Source: DLKC01 sp002478885 (GTDB lineage: Bacteria; Bacteroidota; Bacteroidia; Chitinophagales; Chitinophagaceae). Taken from it: a stretch of DNA of 64,000 bases. Shown piece by piece: positions 18,958 through 27,963 of the stretch (the stretch's first letter is position 1; each line of letters begins with the position of its first letter). The stretch is taken from NCBI GenBank assembly GCA_046329585.1, contig JAXLUI010000001.1, positions 2,976,001-3,040,000 on the forward strand. Reading direction: 5' to 3'. Position numbers and translations under genes: made by a program. The notes under the pieces are model-generated. The model saw only the letters and a program-made list of their open reading frames with translations. It was not told where the DNA came from and made no database searches.

Positions 18958-20010
18958 ATGAAACCCAAAGCAATTGTTATTACTAACGGATTTTTAGATG
19001 TGACTGATGCAAAAACAGCGCATGGATTAATTAGAGGAACCGATCGTTTTACCATCGCTGCTGTTATTGACCCCGTGCATGCAGGCAAAGATGCAGGAGA
19101 AGTATTGGATGGTAAACACAGAAGTATACCCGTATTTGCAACAGCCACTGAAGTAATGGATGCAATAAGCGATATTCAATACTGTATCATCGGCGTTGCT
19201 ACACACGGCGGCGTGTTACCCCCCGAGTTTATTTCCATCATAGAAGAATGTATTCAACACCGCATTTCCATCGTAAATGGCTTGCATGAATGCTTAACGG
19301 AGCACGCTAATATTGTGGCACTCGCCAAACAGTATGATGTTGAACTGATCGATATACGCAGGCCGAAGAAACGAAGCGAACTGCATTTCTGGCATGGCGA
19401 TATAAACAAGGTTGATGTTCCTGTTATTGCAGTGCTTGGCATGGATTGCGCCATGGGAAAAAGAACAACCTGCCGTATGGTTATGCAGGCTTGCGCGGCA
19501 GAAAATATTAAAGCTGAAATGATTTATACTGGTCAAACGGGTTGGCTACAAGGCGGCGAATATGGCTTTATTTTCGACACAACATTGAACGATTTTATTT
19601 CCGGCGAAATTGAACACGCTGTTGTAACCTGCTGGAAAGAAGCAAAACCCGATGTAATAATGATAGAGGGCCAGTCGGCGCTGCGCAACCCAAGCGGGCC
19701 ATGTGGTTCCGAGTTCCTGGTGTCGGGCAATGCACGTTACACCATCCTGGTTCACGCACCTAAAAGAGTTTATTTTGATCACGCTCCCGAATGGGGGAAA
19801 ATTGCACCGGTGCAATCAGAGATTGACCTTATTGCCATGTATGGTTCACAGGTAATAGCCGTGGCATTGAATACAGAAATGTGTACAGAAGAAGAAGCTT
19901 TTACTTTTCAAAAACAATACGAAGAGGCCTTGGGCATTCCGGTACTATTACCCATACAGGAAGGCGTGTCGAAAATAGTGCCTGTAATAAAGTCCCTCGC
20001 AGGCGAATAA
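18958..20010 (+). CDS. DUF1611 family protein, DgcN-like
   Basis: 350 residues, cytoplasmic, no signal peptide. The N-terminal 130 residues form the DUF1611 N-domain. The C-terminal part has a P-loop-like motif (LGMDCAMGKRTT) typical of the DUF1611 C-domain. DUF1611 proteins paired with an enolase-superfamily racemase have been described as DgcN, which N-acetylates D-glutamate before racemisation by DgcA. That exact pairing is seen here: the next gene, 105 bp downstream, is a racemase/epimerase homologue. The upstream D-aminoacylase fusion could supply D-amino acids. The family is clear; the specific reaction is inferred from context. Confidence 0.85.
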   Translation: MKPKAIVITNGFLDVTDAKTAHGLIRGTDRFTIAAVIDPVHAGKDAGEVLDGKHRSIPVFATATEVMDAISDIQYCIIGVATHGGVLPPEFISIIEECIQHRISIVNGLHECLTEHANIVALAKQYDVELIDIRRPKKRSELHFWHGDINKVDVPVIAVLGMDCAMGKRTTCRMVMQACAAENIKAEMIYTGQTGWLQGGEYGFIFDTTLNDFISGEIEHAVVTCWKEAKPDVIMIEGQSALRNPSGPCGSEFLVSGNARYTILVHAPKRVYFDHAPEWGKIAPVQSEIDLIAMYGSQVIAVALNTEMCTEEEAFTFQKQYEEALGIPVLLPIQEGVSKIVPVIKSLAGE

Positions 20011-20038
20011 GATCAGCTGCCATTCTTGATGCAGATGA

Positions 20039-20058
20039 ACGAAATGCGACGCAACGAA
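20039..20058 (+). repeat. Intergenic repeat, right arm, copy 8
   Basis: ACGAAATGCGACGCAACGAA lies in the short gap between the DUF1611 gene and the epimerase gene. Only the GCGACGCAAC core and the AAGCTTGGCTCAAAA end are retained. It sits inside a probable operon. Confidence 0.55.
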
Positions 20059-20115
20059 GTTTCACAAAGGTTATAAAGCTTGGCTCAAAATAATTTTCAC
20101 AGTAAGAACAATTCA

Positions 20116-21183
20116 ATGAGAATAAATTCTATCAATGCGTGGTCAGAAAAATTACCGCTGACAAAACCTTACAGCATCGCTTATAAAACTATTAGTGATA
20201 CTGACCTGATTTTTGTGGAGTTCATCCTGGAAAATGGCATAAGCGGACTCGGCGCGGCAAACCCATTTCCCGAAGTGGTTGGTGAAACAGCCGGGATAAC
20301 GCTGGCAAACCTGCGCAGTGAATTTGTACAAGGCTTCGTAGGAAGAGACATTCGCCATTTCAATTCCATGATCGATGAAACAGCAGCTCATTTCCCAAAC
20401 CGCCCAGGTACCCTTGCCGCCATTGACATTGCATTGCATGACGCATTCGGGAAATTCCTTGGCGTGCCGGTGCTTGATTTTTACGGACAGAAAATTGAAC
20501 CGCTGGCAACATCCATCACCATTGGTATTAAACCAACCAGCGAAATGATCGAAGAAGCAAAAGGGTACCGTGCGCAAGGCTTTCATGTGTTGAAAATAAA
20601 AACAGGCCATGAGGTAGAAGAAGATATTGAACGCGTTCATAAACTCAAAGAAGCTTTTGGCGATCAATTCACCATACGTGTTGATGCAAACCAGGGTTAC
20701 GATATTACCCAACTTCGCCGCTTTATTGCCGCAACCAAAGGCATGGCAGAATTAATAGAGCAGCCCGTGCACAAAGGACATGAAGATGTATTAACCCTGT
20801 TAAGCAGCGAAGACCGAAAACTGCTTGTGGCAGACGAGTCTTTGCTCGATGCCGGTGCGGCTTCGGTGTTAAGTCACCCTCCTCAACCTTTTGGGGTGTA
20901 CAATATCAAACTCATGAAGTGCGGCGGTATCAAAGCTGCGAAGGCAATCGCTACAATTGCCCAATATGCAGGTATTGATTTGTTCTGGGGGTGTAATGAT
21001 GAAAGCCTTGTGAGCATTACAGCCGCAGTGCATGCAGCTTACTCATGCCCCAATACAAAATACATTGATCTCGATGGCAGCTTCGACCTCAGTAAAGACA
21101 TGGCTGACGGCGGCTTTATTTTAAAAGACGGCTACATGTACCCGAACGGTAAGCCCGGGTTAGGGATTTCCAGGTTGGGATAG
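20116..21183 (+). CDS. Enolase-superfamily dipeptide epimerase / N-acetyl-D-Glu racemase-like (DgcA-like)
   Basis: 355 residues from ATG 20116; an upstream in-frame TTG at 20080 is less likely because the residues it adds (AQNNFHSKNN) lack family character and the intergenic repeat lies just before it. The enolase-superfamily residues are all visible: the KxK base in VLKIKTG, metal ligand Asp in RVDANQGYD, Glu in IEQPVH, Asp/Glu in VADESL, and the second Lys in YNIKLMKCGGI. It is closest to the L-Ala-D/L-Glu epimerase group, which also holds DgcA. Pairing with the preceding DUF1611 gene favours N-acetyl-D-glutamate racemisation; classical muropeptide Ala-Glu epimerisation is the alternative. 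Either role fits D-amino-acid or peptidoglycan-fragment use. Confidence 0.87.
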   Translation: MRINSINAWSEKLPLTKPYSIAYKTISDTDLIFVEFILENGISGLGAANPFPEVVGETAGITLANLRSEFVQGFVGRDIRHFNSMIDETAAHFPNRPGTLAAIDIALHDAFGKFLGVPVLDFYGQKIEPLATSITIGIKPTSEMIEEAKGYRAQGFHVLKIKTGHEVEEDIERVHKLKEAFGDQFTIRVDANQGYDITQLRRFIAATKGMAELIEQPVHKGHEDVLTLLSSEDRKLLVADESLLDAGAASVLSHPPQPFGVYNIKLMKCGGIKAAKAIATIAQYAGIDLFWGCNDESLVSITAAVHAAYSCPNTKYIDLDGSFDLSKDMADGGFILKDGYMYPNGKPGLGISRLG

Positions 21184-21272
21184 TACTTTTTACTTGTCGT
21201 AAACATACACGGTGAACCGGCAGCTCTGAATCCGCAGGAATGAGTTTAATTTTTTACATTTAAATCATTGGT

Positions 21273-21986
21273 ATGAAACGGAAAGAGTTTTTAAAAAACG
21301 GTGCCATACTATTATCGTTGGGATCTGTATTAAATGGTTGCAGCAAGGAAAACGCGGTAATGGCCTCAAGCGGAGAGGCCGCTGCGGATGCGGGCACAGC
21401 CTGCAATACAACGCCCTCAGAAGTTGCTGGACCATATGAAATCGATCTCATCAAGAATTCAACTATTTACAGGAGTGATATACGGGAAGACCGCACCGGC
21501 TTGCCGCTGGACCTGCGCCTCCAGGTAAACGAGGTGAATGCTAATTGTGCGCCTATAAAAAATGCAAGGGTTGATATCTGGCATTGCGACAAGGATGGCT
21601 ATTATTCAGGCTTTGTAAATGATGGTTATCTCGGCGCCATTGACAACAGCGGTAAAACATTTTTACGTGGCATCCAGCTCACAAATAAAAATGGCATTGT
21701 CGATTTTGCTACGATATTTCCAGGTTGGTATCCCAGCCGTATTACACACATTCACCTCGAAATTTTCATCAATAATGTGTCGGTGAAGACCGCGCAAATT
21801 GCCTTTCCCGATAAGATTAATCGCAAGGTTTACAGTTCACCCGATTATCTCGGGCACGGGCAAAATACAACAGTGCTGCGAAACATTGACGATCCGGTTT
21901 TTAAAGATTCTCTCGCAAATGAACTTTGTACAATAGATAAAGCATCACCCACCGGCATTAAAGCATCTTTTGTTTTGGGCATATAG
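21273..21986 (+). CDS. Intradiol ring-cleavage dioxygenase-like lipoprotein
   Basis: 237 residues. The N-terminus (MKRKEFLKNGAILLSLGSVLNGC) has a lipobox (LNGC), so it is an exported lipoprotein; this is uncommon for a classical protocatechuate or catechol dioxygenase. The core shows the intradiol fold hallmarks: EVAGPYEID at the start, KNARVDIWHCDKDGYYSGF, then WYPSRITHIHLEIF, which carries the second iron Tyr and the HxH pair. The non-haem Fe(III) ligands (two Tyr, two His) therefore look complete. It may act on aromatic compounds outside the cytoplasm. The link to the neighbouring D-amino-acid genes is unclear. Confidence 0.85.
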   Translation: MKRKEFLKNGAILLSLGSVLNGCSKENAVMASSGEAAADAGTACNTTPSEVAGPYEIDLIKNSTIYRSDIREDRTGLPLDLRLQVNEVNANCAPIKNARVDIWHCDKDGYYSGFVNDGYLGAIDNSGKTFLRGIQLTNKNGIVDFATIFPGWYPSRITHIHLEIFINNVSVKTAQIAFPDKINRKVYSSPDYLGHGQNTTVLRNIDDPVFKDSLANELCTIDKASPTGIKASFVLGI

Positions 21987-22051
21987 GGAAAGCATCATTG
22001 TAACAGTGCTTATGTATTTTGATGATCGGCTTTTGTCCTGCCGGCAACTTC

Positions 22052-22152
22052 GTTGTGTCACTCACTTGTACGGTAGAGCCATGAGCGGCAACCCATAAAC
22101 TTCAGGCAAATCCGGCTCAAAGCTGTTTTGCTGTACAAGTGCGCGATGCAAC
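22052..22152 (+). repeat. Intergenic inverted-repeat element, copy 9
   Basis: The best two-armed copy. GTTGTGTCACTCACTTGTAC at 22052-22071 faces GTACAAGTGCGCGATGCAAC at 22133-22152; 18 of 20 positions can pair, including wobbles. An AAGCCGGGCC end follows at about 22179. The loop is about 61 nt. Confidence 0.8.
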
Positions 22153-22277
22153 AAAAGCCTTACGGTTATACTAAAGCCGGGCCTGCAAAATTTCCTGCCT
22201 GATATATACCTTAGAGAGGGTATGATTGATGCAGGCAATCCGGTTATCTTTATGCGTAAATGTAAAACCCGAATACC

Positions 22278-25200
22278 GTGAAATATTTTATTGCTGCAGC
22301 TTGTTTTTTCTTTCCTTTTTCTCTTTTTGCACAGGCGCCTGAATTAATTGTTCCTGCCGGGCATGGCGACCAGGTTTATCTCACAAAATTTTCCGCCGAT
22401 GGTAAATTTCTTTTCTCAGTGGGCACAGGCGCAAAGGCGGTGAAGATCTGGGATACAAAAAACGGGCGTTTGTTGAAGAATCTTCCCGTGAACAATTTTC
22501 CAATGAGCCTGCAACCAACTGCTGACAGCAGGCAACTGGTCATAGCTACAAAGACCGAGATATATTTTTATGACTTCCCTTCTTTAAAACTTACACACAA
22601 GATCGCTCACGGGGCGTTAGACGCGGTAGCGGGTAAAAACAATTTGTATACACTTTTTACAGAAGGGCAAACCGGCTTTAAAATCAAAACAATTGATCTT
22701 ACAAGCTTTCAGGAGAAGGATTTGTATACCGATGCAACTGGTTCTGCTGCAGTGATCAGTCTCTCACCGCAGGAAGATAAGTTGTTTATCGCATCAGGAT
22801 TTACGGTGCAAATTTTAAATACCGCTACGGGTGCTGTCGATAACACTACCTCACCTGCGATCGGAAATATTTTTATGGGGTATACACCGTCGGGCAATCT
22901 CATCAGCTTCAATGACAAGGGTAAAAAAGGATTTATCCCGGGTGTTAATGATGCAACAAACTTTGCACCATTGCGTAATCTTGATGCGAAACTGCCGGTG
23001 AGTTATGGGCTTCCTTCTCTGAAAAGCAAAATTGCCTACGCCGCTGACGGGCAGGTATGCTTATCTGCTGATGAAGCTATCGTTATCGCAGACTATACAA
23101 CAGGTAAAAAAGTGCGGGAAATAAAAACACCGCACGAAGATATTATTGCAATGGATGTTTCAGGCAACAGGCTGGTAGCCGGTGACAAGTTTAAAGGCAC
23201 ATTAAAGCAATACGATCTAAATACGGGCAAACTGTTGCGTGTTTATGGTGAAGACGCCATAGCGCCTATAGCCTGGGAGACAGCAAGCAACGCAACAGGC
23301 ATAGTGATCGATGGCATATTCGATTCGCCATGCGGGTATTTTAGCGGGCAGCCCGATGGAAGAATTGTTGCCGCAACTTTTCAGGATAAGGAAAATGAAT
23401 TAATGAGTATTGTTGGTATCTCTGCAGACGCCAGCATAACAGCAACCTACAACCAGCAGGAAGTGCAGGTGTACAAGGCACCTGTATTTGATAAGCCCGT
23501 TTTGAGTTTTGACCTCGATGACAAGCAGGTTGCGTCTCTTGGTATTTCACCCGACAATAAAAAATTGCTGGTCGCATACAAAAATTATATAGATGTTTTT
23601 GATGTAACATCAGGAAGCCTTATAAAGGAAATACCTAACGATCTCATCTTTTTTGGGAAAGAAAAAATTAAGAAGAATGAGTACCTGGATTATACGGCCA
23701 GTTCATTTTCTTTCTCAGGCGACAGCCGTTATGTTGCCGTAATGGCAAATAAGAACGCCACTGTTTTTGATTTAGCATTGAATAAATCTGTTGCTACACT
23801 AAATGAAGATCGCATAGAAGCGATAAGACTGGCTGCCGATGGCAGTAAGCTATACTATATTAAAAACAGATCGTACGGTGAGGCGGTGAAATGGGGTGAG
23901 TATGATGTGTTACACCCGGCACCGCCTGTTGAAACACCGGTTAACCTGGGACTTGGTGAAGTGCGTATCAGTGATTATGAGGTTCAGAAGACGAATGTAT
24001 CCATCTCGCCCGACCTGCAGTTTGTTGCTTTTATAAGTAATGATGAGGTAGTGGTATATAACCGCACAGAAGCCGGGCAAACAAAAATCCTTAAAGGCCA
24101 TCAATCCTATACAACGCAGGTGCGTTGGCTTGCCAATGGCATACTTGTTTCGTCCGGGAACGACAATACCATTCGATTCTGGGATGCGGCAAAAGGGACG
24201 GAAATACTTAAGCTTGTAATGTTTACCAATGGCAGTTGGGTCCTTGTTACACCTAACGGCCAGTTCGATGCATCAGAAGATGCAATGAAAAAATTGTACT
24301 ATGTACAGGGTATTCAAACGATACCATTAGACAACCTGATGGAGAAGTTTTACACCCCCAAATTGCTGGCCCGGCTATTATCAGGCGCTGCTTTACCCGA
24401 ACCCGACATAGATGTAAACACGCTTGCCACGGCACCAAAAGTAAAACTGAGTTTCGATGCTGCACGCAATCTTGAAGTGGCAGATGATGTTCCAAAGATC
24501 GATTGGGCGAATGAAAGTATTTCCGTTACGGTAAATGCAGAATGTACCGAAGATGCGATTGATGAAGTGCGCCTGTACCTCAACGGAAAACTTATCGAAA
24601 GCCAAACAAGAAATCTTGTTGTGGAAAATGACAACAGCAAAAAAAGCCTGCGTAAAACCTTCACGGTAAAACTTAGCCCGGGTATCAACAGTTTTAAAGC
24701 AATTGCTTTGAATACCCAGCGGACAGAAAGCCAGCCCGACCAGGCAGACGTAAATTATAAGCCTGCCGCGAACAATATACAACCTGCGGTTGACGACATT
24801 ACCCTGCATCTCGTAGTTGTTGGCATAAACAATTATAAAAACCCTAAGTACAATCTTAATTACGCAAAGGCCGACGCAGAATCATTCAAAGCGGAACTGG
24901 AAAAAGCCAGTAGTCTTTTCAAAAAAGTGAACACCTATTATATTACAGATGACCAGGCAGTGAAGGCCAACATCGAAAGCACACTTACAAAAATTACAAC
25001 TACGGCTCAACCGCAGGATATGTTCATATTCTTTTATGCAGGTCATGGTGTAATGAGCGATGACGCCGCAAAGAATGAATTCTTTATCGTGCCTTACGAT
25101 GTTACACAGTTATATGGCGCACAGGATGCGTTAGCGCAAAAAGGTATTTCTGCAAAACAGCTCGAAGTGTTTTCCAAAAACATACCTGCCCAAAAGCAGT

Positions 25201-25562
25201 TGTTCATTCTTGATGCCTGCCAGAGCGCTGGTGCGCTGGAAATAGTTGCAAGCCGCGGTGCCGCTGAAGAAAAGGCGATTGCACAGTTGGCGCGCAGCAC
25301 GGGGAGCCATTGGCTTACTTCGGCCGGCAGCGACCAGTTTGCCAGCGAGTTTGGAACGCTTGGTCATGGCGTATTCACTTATGCACTGTTGCAGGGTTTG
25401 CAGGGAGCGGCAGATAATGGAGACAAACGCATTACGGTGAACGAACTAAAAGCGTGGCTGGAAGTGCAGGTTCCCGAACTGTCTCAGAAATACAAGGGCA
25501 CCCCGCAATATCCCGCCAGCTATGGTTTTGGAAATGATTTTCCTTTGGAAGTATTAAAATAG
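22278..25562 (+). CDS. Secreted WD40-propeller / caspase (C14) protein, paralogue 4
   Basis: 1094 residues from a GTG start that gives a signal peptide (MKYFIAAACFFFPFSLFAQ). Blades are visible at FSADGKFLFSVGTGAKAVKIWDTK near residue 40 and VSSGNDNTIRFWDAAKGTE near residue 625. The shared linker is at about 660 (NGQFDASEDAMKKLYY) and the beta-sandwich at about 748-828 (DEVRLYLNGK). The caspase domain starts near 843 (HLVVVGINNYKNP), with H923 in FYAGHG and C981 in LDACQSAG. VPYDVTQLYG and ASRGAAEEKAIAQLARSTG mark it as the partner of paralogue 2. It is separated from the other three by a 10-kb metabolic block. Predicted exported cysteine peptidase. Confidence 0.92.
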   Translation: MKYFIAAACFFFPFSLFAQAPELIVPAGHGDQVYLTKFSADGKFLFSVGTGAKAVKIWDTKNGRLLKNLPVNNFPMSLQPTADSRQLVIATKTEIYFYDFPSLKLTHKIAHGALDAVAGKNNLYTLFTEGQTGFKIKTIDLTSFQEKDLYTDATGSAAVISLSPQEDKLFIASGFTVQILNTATGAVDNTTSPAIGNIFMGYTPSGNLISFNDKGKKGFIPGVNDATNFAPLRNLDAKLPVSYGLPSLKSKIAYAADGQVCLSADEAIVIADYTTGKKVREIKTPHEDIIAMDVSGNRLVAGDKFKGTLKQYDLNTGKLLRVYGEDAIAPIAWETASNATGIVIDGIFDSPCGYFSGQPDGRIVAATFQDKENELMSIVGISADASITATYNQQEVQVYKAPVFDKPVLSFDLDDKQVASLGISPDNKKLLVAYKNYIDVFDVTSGSLIKEIPNDLIFFGKEKIKKNEYLDYTASSFSFSGDSRYVAVMANKNATVFDLALNKSVATLNEDRIEAIRLAADGSKLYYIKNRSYGEAVKWGEYDVLHPAPPVETPVNLGLGEVRISDYEVQKTNVSISPDLQFVAFISNDEVVVYNRTEAGQTKILKGHQSYTTQVRWLANGILVSSGNDNTIRFWDAAKGTEILKLVMFTNGSWVLVTPNGQFDASEDAMKKLYYVQGIQTIPLDNLMEKFYTPKLLARLLSGAALPEPDIDVNTLATAPKVKLSFDAARNLEVADDVPKIDWANESISVTVNAECTEDAIDEVRLYLNGKLIESQTRNLVVENDNSKKSLRKTFTVKLSPGINSFKAIALNTQRTESQPDQADVNYKPAANNIQPAVDDITLHLVVVGINNYKNPKYNLNYAKADAESFKAELEKASSLFKKVNTYYITDDQAVKANIESTLTKITTTAQPQDMFIFFYAGHGVMSDDAAKNEFFIVPYDVTQLYGAQDALAQKGISAKQLEVFSKNIPAQKQLFILDACQSAGALEIVASRGAAEEKAIAQLARSTGSHWLTSAGSDQFASEFGTLGHGVFTYALLQGLQGAADNGDKRITVNELKAWLEVQVPELSQKYKGTPQYPASYGFGNDFPLEVLK

Positions 25563-25631
25563 TTGTTGCAGAGGCGAAAGGTATGTTGGCGCAAGGCTTC
25601 CTGTTTCGTAGCGTTCGCGTGCATACGGAAC

Positions 25632-25736
25632 TGTGTTACTCACTCGTAAGGTCAGGAAGTGGTTGTGCAAAAAACAATCGAAAACCTCTTGCGTTGCTGT
25701 TGCTTTTTTTACTGTTGTACAAGTGTGCGACGCAAC
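25632..25736 (+). repeat. Intergenic inverted-repeat element, copy 10
   Basis: The right arm GTACAAGTGTGCGACGCAAC at 25717-25736 is near perfect. The left arm (CTGTGTTACTCACTCGTAAG at about 25631) is diverged. AGCCCGGCTCC follows at 25758. It fills the gap before the 3-hydroxyacyl-CoA dehydrogenase gene. Confidence 0.7.
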
Positions 25737-25851
25737 AATGCAAAATTGAAATACTCCAGCCCGGCTCCTAAAAACTCATCTTCAAAAACCGGATTGCCTG
25801 GGCCTTCTACAATCATACATTATTTGCAGGCATATTCTTTATGTTTGCAAA

Positions 25852-26709
25852 ATGCTTTCGGCTGAGGACATAAAAACGATTTGCATATGCGGTGCAGGTA
25901 CCATGGGTAGTGGTATTGCGCAGTTATCGGCAATGGCAGGTTTTCAAACCATCCAGTTCGACGTACAGGCAGCAATGCTGGAGAAAAGCAGGATGAGTAT
26001 TGAGCAAGCCTTGCAAAAGCTGCTGGAAAAAAATAAAATTACAGCAGAAGAAAAACAGCGGGCTGTATCAAATATTACGTTCACCACAAACATCGCTCAA
26101 TGCAAAGCAGATGTTATCATCGAGGCAATCGTTGAAAAGAAGGAAGCAAAGATCGGGCTCTTTAATCAGCTTGCGGCGATCAATAACGGCGAAGCTGTTC
26201 TTGCAACAAATACCTCTTCAATTTCCGTAAGTGAAATCGCATCAGCAACGGCCAGTGCGTCGAAAGTTGCCGGCATGCATTTTTTTAACCCTGCTCCGTT
26301 AATGAAACTCGTTGAAGTAGTTAGGGCAAACGATACCTCCGGCAGCGTAATAGAAATACTGGTTGCAGTTGCACGAAAGATGGGCAAAGTGCCTGTCGTG
26401 TGCAAAGATTCGCCCGGTTTTATTGTTAACCGGGTTGCGCGGCACTATTATCTTGAATCAATGTGGCTTGTAGAGCAAGGCCTGGCAACCATTGAAGCCG
26501 TCGATGCAATAATGGAATCCACCGGGTTTAAAATGGGACCATTTAAACTGATGGACCTTATTGGAATGGACGTCAACTATGCGGTAAGCAATATTGTTTG
26601 GGAGTCGCTCGGCAAACCGGAACGTTTAACCCCTTCCCCCTTACAAAAGCGAAAAGTAGATGCCGGCGAATTTGGACGTAAAACAGGAAAAGGATTTTAT
26701 CAATATTAA
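25852..26709 (+). CDS. 3-hydroxybutyryl/3-hydroxyacyl-CoA dehydrogenase
   Basis: 285 residues, the usual length of the single-domain bacterial enzyme. The Rossmann motif is at the N-terminus (CGAGTMGSGIAQ). The central signature MHFFNPAPLMKLVEVVR supplies the catalytic His, and GFIVNRV plus the C-terminal helical domain (GPFKLMDLIGMDVNYAVSN) are typical. It oxidises 3-hydroxyacyl-CoA with NAD(P)+, for example in butanoate, beta-oxidation or phenylacetate-type pathways; nothing here decides which. A TATGTTTG box lies only 4 nt before the ATG, so if it is a promoter the message would be leaderless or the start further in. The next gene follows after 15 bp, so the two are likely co-transcribed. 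Confidence 0.93.
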   Translation: MLSAEDIKTICICGAGTMGSGIAQLSAMAGFQTIQFDVQAAMLEKSRMSIEQALQKLLEKNKITAEEKQRAVSNITFTTNIAQCKADVIIEAIVEKKEAKIGLFNQLAAINNGEAVLATNTSSISVSEIASATASASKVAGMHFFNPAPLMKLVEVVRANDTSGSVIEILVAVARKMGKVPVVCKDSPGFIVNRVARHYYLESMWLVEQGLATIEAVDAIMESTGFKMGPFKLMDLIGMDVNYAVSNIVWESLGKPERLTPSPLQKRKVDAGEFGRKTGKGFYQY

Positions 26710-26724
26710 TTTTTACAGCCCTGC

Positions 26725-27723
26725 ATGAACTCTGACAACACGAACAATATCTTGGTCACCGGCGCAACCGGGCTTGTTGGTTCCTGCCTGCTTGAGTTGC
26801 TGCTGCAGCAGGGAAAAAAGGTAACAGCCTTGTATCGCAACACTATTCCGGCATTTCCGTTTTCCGGTAAGCTGCATTGGGTCAAAGCTGATGTCCTGGA
26901 AATCGATTCGCTGGAAGAGGCTATGCAAAACGTTCAGCAGGTTTATCACTGCGCAGCCATCGTTTCTTTTAATCCCAAACAAAAAGAGTTACTCAATAAG
27001 GTTAATGTTGAAGGCACAGCCAATGTGGTTAACGCATGCCTTACTGCCGGCGTAAAAAAATTACTGCACGTAAGTTCCGTTTCTGCTTTAGGAAGAATAA
27101 GGGAAAATACGGTTATAGATGAAACAATGAACTGGAGCGAAGAGAGCAGTAACAGTGAATATGGCAAAACAAAATTTCGGGCTGAAATGGAAGTGTGGCG
27201 CGGCATTGGAGAAGGTTTGCAGGCGGTTATGGTTAACCCCACCATAATTCTGGGGGCGGCCGACTGGGAGAAAGGCTCTTCAGCGATCTTTAAAAATGTT
27301 TACAACGAATTTCCATGGTACACCGAAGGCGTAACAGGTTTTGTAGATGTACAGGATGTTGCCAGGGCAATGATCATGCTCATGGAAAGTGATATTTCAG
27401 CCCAGCGGTTTATTATTAGCGCCGACAATCTTTTATACCGCGACCTGTTCACCATGATCGCAAATGCATTTGGAAAAAATCCGCCACATAAAAAAGTAAC
27501 CCCATTTATTGCCGGAATTGTTTGGCGTCTCGAATCGTTAAAGGCGCTTTTTAGCGGCAAACAACCATTGCTCACGAAGGAAACGGCTGCAACCGCCCAG
27601 GCAAAGGTTTACTTCGACAATAAGAAACTGTTGCAATTTTTGCCTGCCTTTAAGTACAACAGCATGCAGCAGACAGTGCAGCGTGTTTGCGCCGTTTATA
27701 AACAAAAATACCAGTTGAAATAA
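26725..27723 (+). CDS. NAD-dependent epimerase/dehydratase family protein
   Basis: 332 residues, extended SDR type. The N-terminal motif VTGATGLVGSCLLELL binds NAD(P), the catalytic Tyr/Lys are in SEYGKTKFRAE (YxxxK), and HVSSVSALG supplies the Ser. It resembles dihydroflavonol-4-reductase-like proteins common in Bacteroidota; the substrate cannot be told. It starts 15 bp after the hydroxyacyl-CoA dehydrogenase, indicating an operon. It ends at the largest intergenic repeat copy in the window. Confidence 0.88.
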   Translation: MNSDNTNNILVTGATGLVGSCLLELLLQQGKKVTALYRNTIPAFPFSGKLHWVKADVLEIDSLEEAMQNVQQVYHCAAIVSFNPKQKELLNKVNVEGTANVVNACLTAGVKKLLHVSSVSALGRIRENTVIDETMNWSEESSNSEYGKTKFRAEMEVWRGIGEGLQAVMVNPTIILGAADWEKGSSAIFKNVYNEFPWYTEGVTGFVDVQDVARAMIMLMESDISAQRFIISADNLLYRDLFTMIANAFGKNPPHKKVTPFIAGIVWRLESLKALFSGKQPLLTKETAATAQAKVYFDNKKLLQFLPAFKYNSMQQTVQRVCAVYKQKYQLK

Positions 27724-27726
27724 GTA

Positions 27727-27950
27727 GATTTTTTGGTAACCAGCGCAAGTGCAAATGGCATCTTCCGTTGCGTCGCACGCTTGCGCTGCAGAGCACAGGT
27801 CGGGTAGACGAAGTCTGAAATTCACTAAAGCTGGCACCAAAACATGGTAATCACTTTCGGTTCGCCTTGCTGAGTTATGGAATAAATGCACAAGAGTGCG
27901 ACGCAAGCAAAGCCATATGGTTGAGCTGCAGCCCGGCTCAAAAAAAATCT
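27727..27950 (+). repeat. Intergenic inverted-repeat element, copy 11 (full length)
   Basis: The most complete copy, about 224 bp. Outer ends AGATTTTTTGG (27726) and CTCAAAAAAAATCT (about 27950) are themselves inverted. Inner arms are CGTTGCGTCGCACGCTTGCG at 27766 and GCACAAGAGTGCGACGCAAG near 27889. It also contains the AGCCCGGCT end box. It fills the convergent gap between the epimerase and the aminotransferase. Confidence 0.75.
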
Positions 27951-27963
27951 GTGAATAAAAAAG

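Noticed and set aside
25840..25847. TATGTTTG as a promoter of the hydroxyacyl-CoA dehydrogenase gene
   Set aside because: It lies 4 nt before the ATG and has no TTG at the proper distance; kept only as a remark in the gene entry.
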